Assembly: GCA_031270945.1 (NCBI GenBank)
Contig: JAISWZ010000079.1
Coordinates: 1 to 41,934, forward strand
Direction of reading: 5' to 3'
Source: Clostridiales bacterium
GTDB lineage: Bacteria; Bacillota; Clostridia; Lachnospirales; WQUN01
Length of the DNA stretch: 41,934 nt
Within the stretch, counting starts at the first letter, position 1. Every line of letters begins with the position of its first letter. This document shows positions 41,690 through 41,934 of this stretch, one piece after another. The translations under genes and the position numbers were made by a program. The notes under the pieces are model-generated. The model saw only the letters and a program-made list of their open reading frames with translations. It was not told the origin of the DNA and ran no database searches.

Positions 41690-41934
41690 ATGGGTCTGCT
41701 TGACAAGTACGAAGACGGCTTGTGGCACATAGAATCAGAAATTGGCAAAGGATCATTCGGTCAGGTCTACCTAATCTCAAAAGTCGAGTACGGCTTCAAG
41801 AGCTACTCGGCGCTTAAAGTAATCCCTGTGCCTCAGTCAAACTCCGAGATTGGCCAGATGCAGTCGGAAGGCATGGATGACGCTTCGATAAGCGAATACA
41901 TAGGCGAAATGGTGCATGATATCATGCATGAGAT
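41690..41934 (+). CDS. eukaryotic-like Ser/Thr protein kinase, N-terminal part
   Basis: The first 81 residues of a protein cut by the window edge. ATG 41690 has AAGGGGAG upstream. The glycine-rich ATP loop GKGSFGQVYLI (about 19-29) and the beta-3 lysine in SALKVIPVP (about 40-48) are those of Hanks-type kinases. The stretch after it (SEGMDDASISEYIGEMV) is typical of a clostridial subgroup. The catalytic loop and any membrane or sensor domain lie outside the window. It follows the three FVTNSSS genes but is separated from them by a terminator and a MITE-like element, and probably has its own promoter. Confidence 0.85.
   Translation, partial: MGLLDKYEDGLWHIESEIGKGSFGQVYLISKVEYGFKSYSALKVIPVPQSNSEIGQMQSEGMDDASISEYIGEMVHDIMHE

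Overview
The window looks like a chromosomal segment of a Bacillota, probably an anaerobic clostridial lineage. Supporting signs are strong GGAGG-type ribosome binding sites, sigma-A promoters (TTGACA-17-TATAAT type), a yybP-ykoY (Mn2+) riboswitch ahead of mntP, a clostridial-style AbrB protein with a C-terminal zinc motif, a YesM/YesN two-component pair beside a CUT1 sugar ABC transporter, and small proteins starting MKIRxDFVTNSSS. No rRNA, tRNA, CRISPR array, integrase or transposase was recognised, so genus-level placement is not possible.

Layout. (1) 1-3.1 kb is non-coding repeat DNA: about 2.6 copies of a 319-bp repeat, short nested repeats, then a tandem array of about 11 units of roughly 150 bp, each carrying a small hairpin. 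(2) 3.1-5.3 kb holds an AbrB-like regulator and the manganese exporter mntP. Each is preceded by a related leader; the mntP leader is a convincing Mn riboswitch and the abrB leader is a degraded relative. (3) 5.5-7.8 kb, minus strand: a CrtC/AttH-like lipocalin protein, a Pr6Pr-type membrane protein and a 60-residue zinc ribbon. (4) 7.8-8.9 kb is an AT-rich gap ending in the promoter of the next operon.

(5) 8.9-25.5 kb is the main accessory block, a four-gene operon with tight junctions that ends at a strong terminator. It encodes a SNF2/RapA-type helicase (DrmD-like), a 1.6-kres adenine-N6 methyltransferase (DrmMI/Eco57I-like), a 2191-residue DEAD helicase plus DUF1998 protein with a probable PD-(D/E)XK domain and a polyserine insert, and a UvrD-type helicase with a ParE/RelE-fold N-terminus. 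I read this as a DISARM/Druantia-related anti-phage system in a non-standard arrangement.

(6) 25.5-28.6 kb: a double-NUDIX protein, an FMN-dependent oxidoreductase and a lipoprotein with a Pro/Thr/Glu-rich stalk. (7) 28.7-38.9 kb is a carbohydrate-utilisation locus. The YesN/YesM-type regulator and sensor diverge from an operon encoding a solute-binding lipoprotein, two permeases, a glycoside hydrolase broken by two single-base frameshifts, and an acetyl-esterase-like alpha/beta hydrolase. No ATPase is encoded, so a shared MsmX-type ATPase is presumably used. (8) 38.9-41.9 kb: duplicated regulatory DNA, then three tandem small proteins sharing MKIRxDFVTNSSS but with divergent bodies, a terminator, a MITE-like hairpin element and the start of a eukaryotic-like Ser/Thr kinase cut by the window edge.

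A family of MITE/REP-like elements with ends close to CTTAGnGCATATCCCAAAATT is scattered through the right third (32.2, 38.0 and 41.4 kb).
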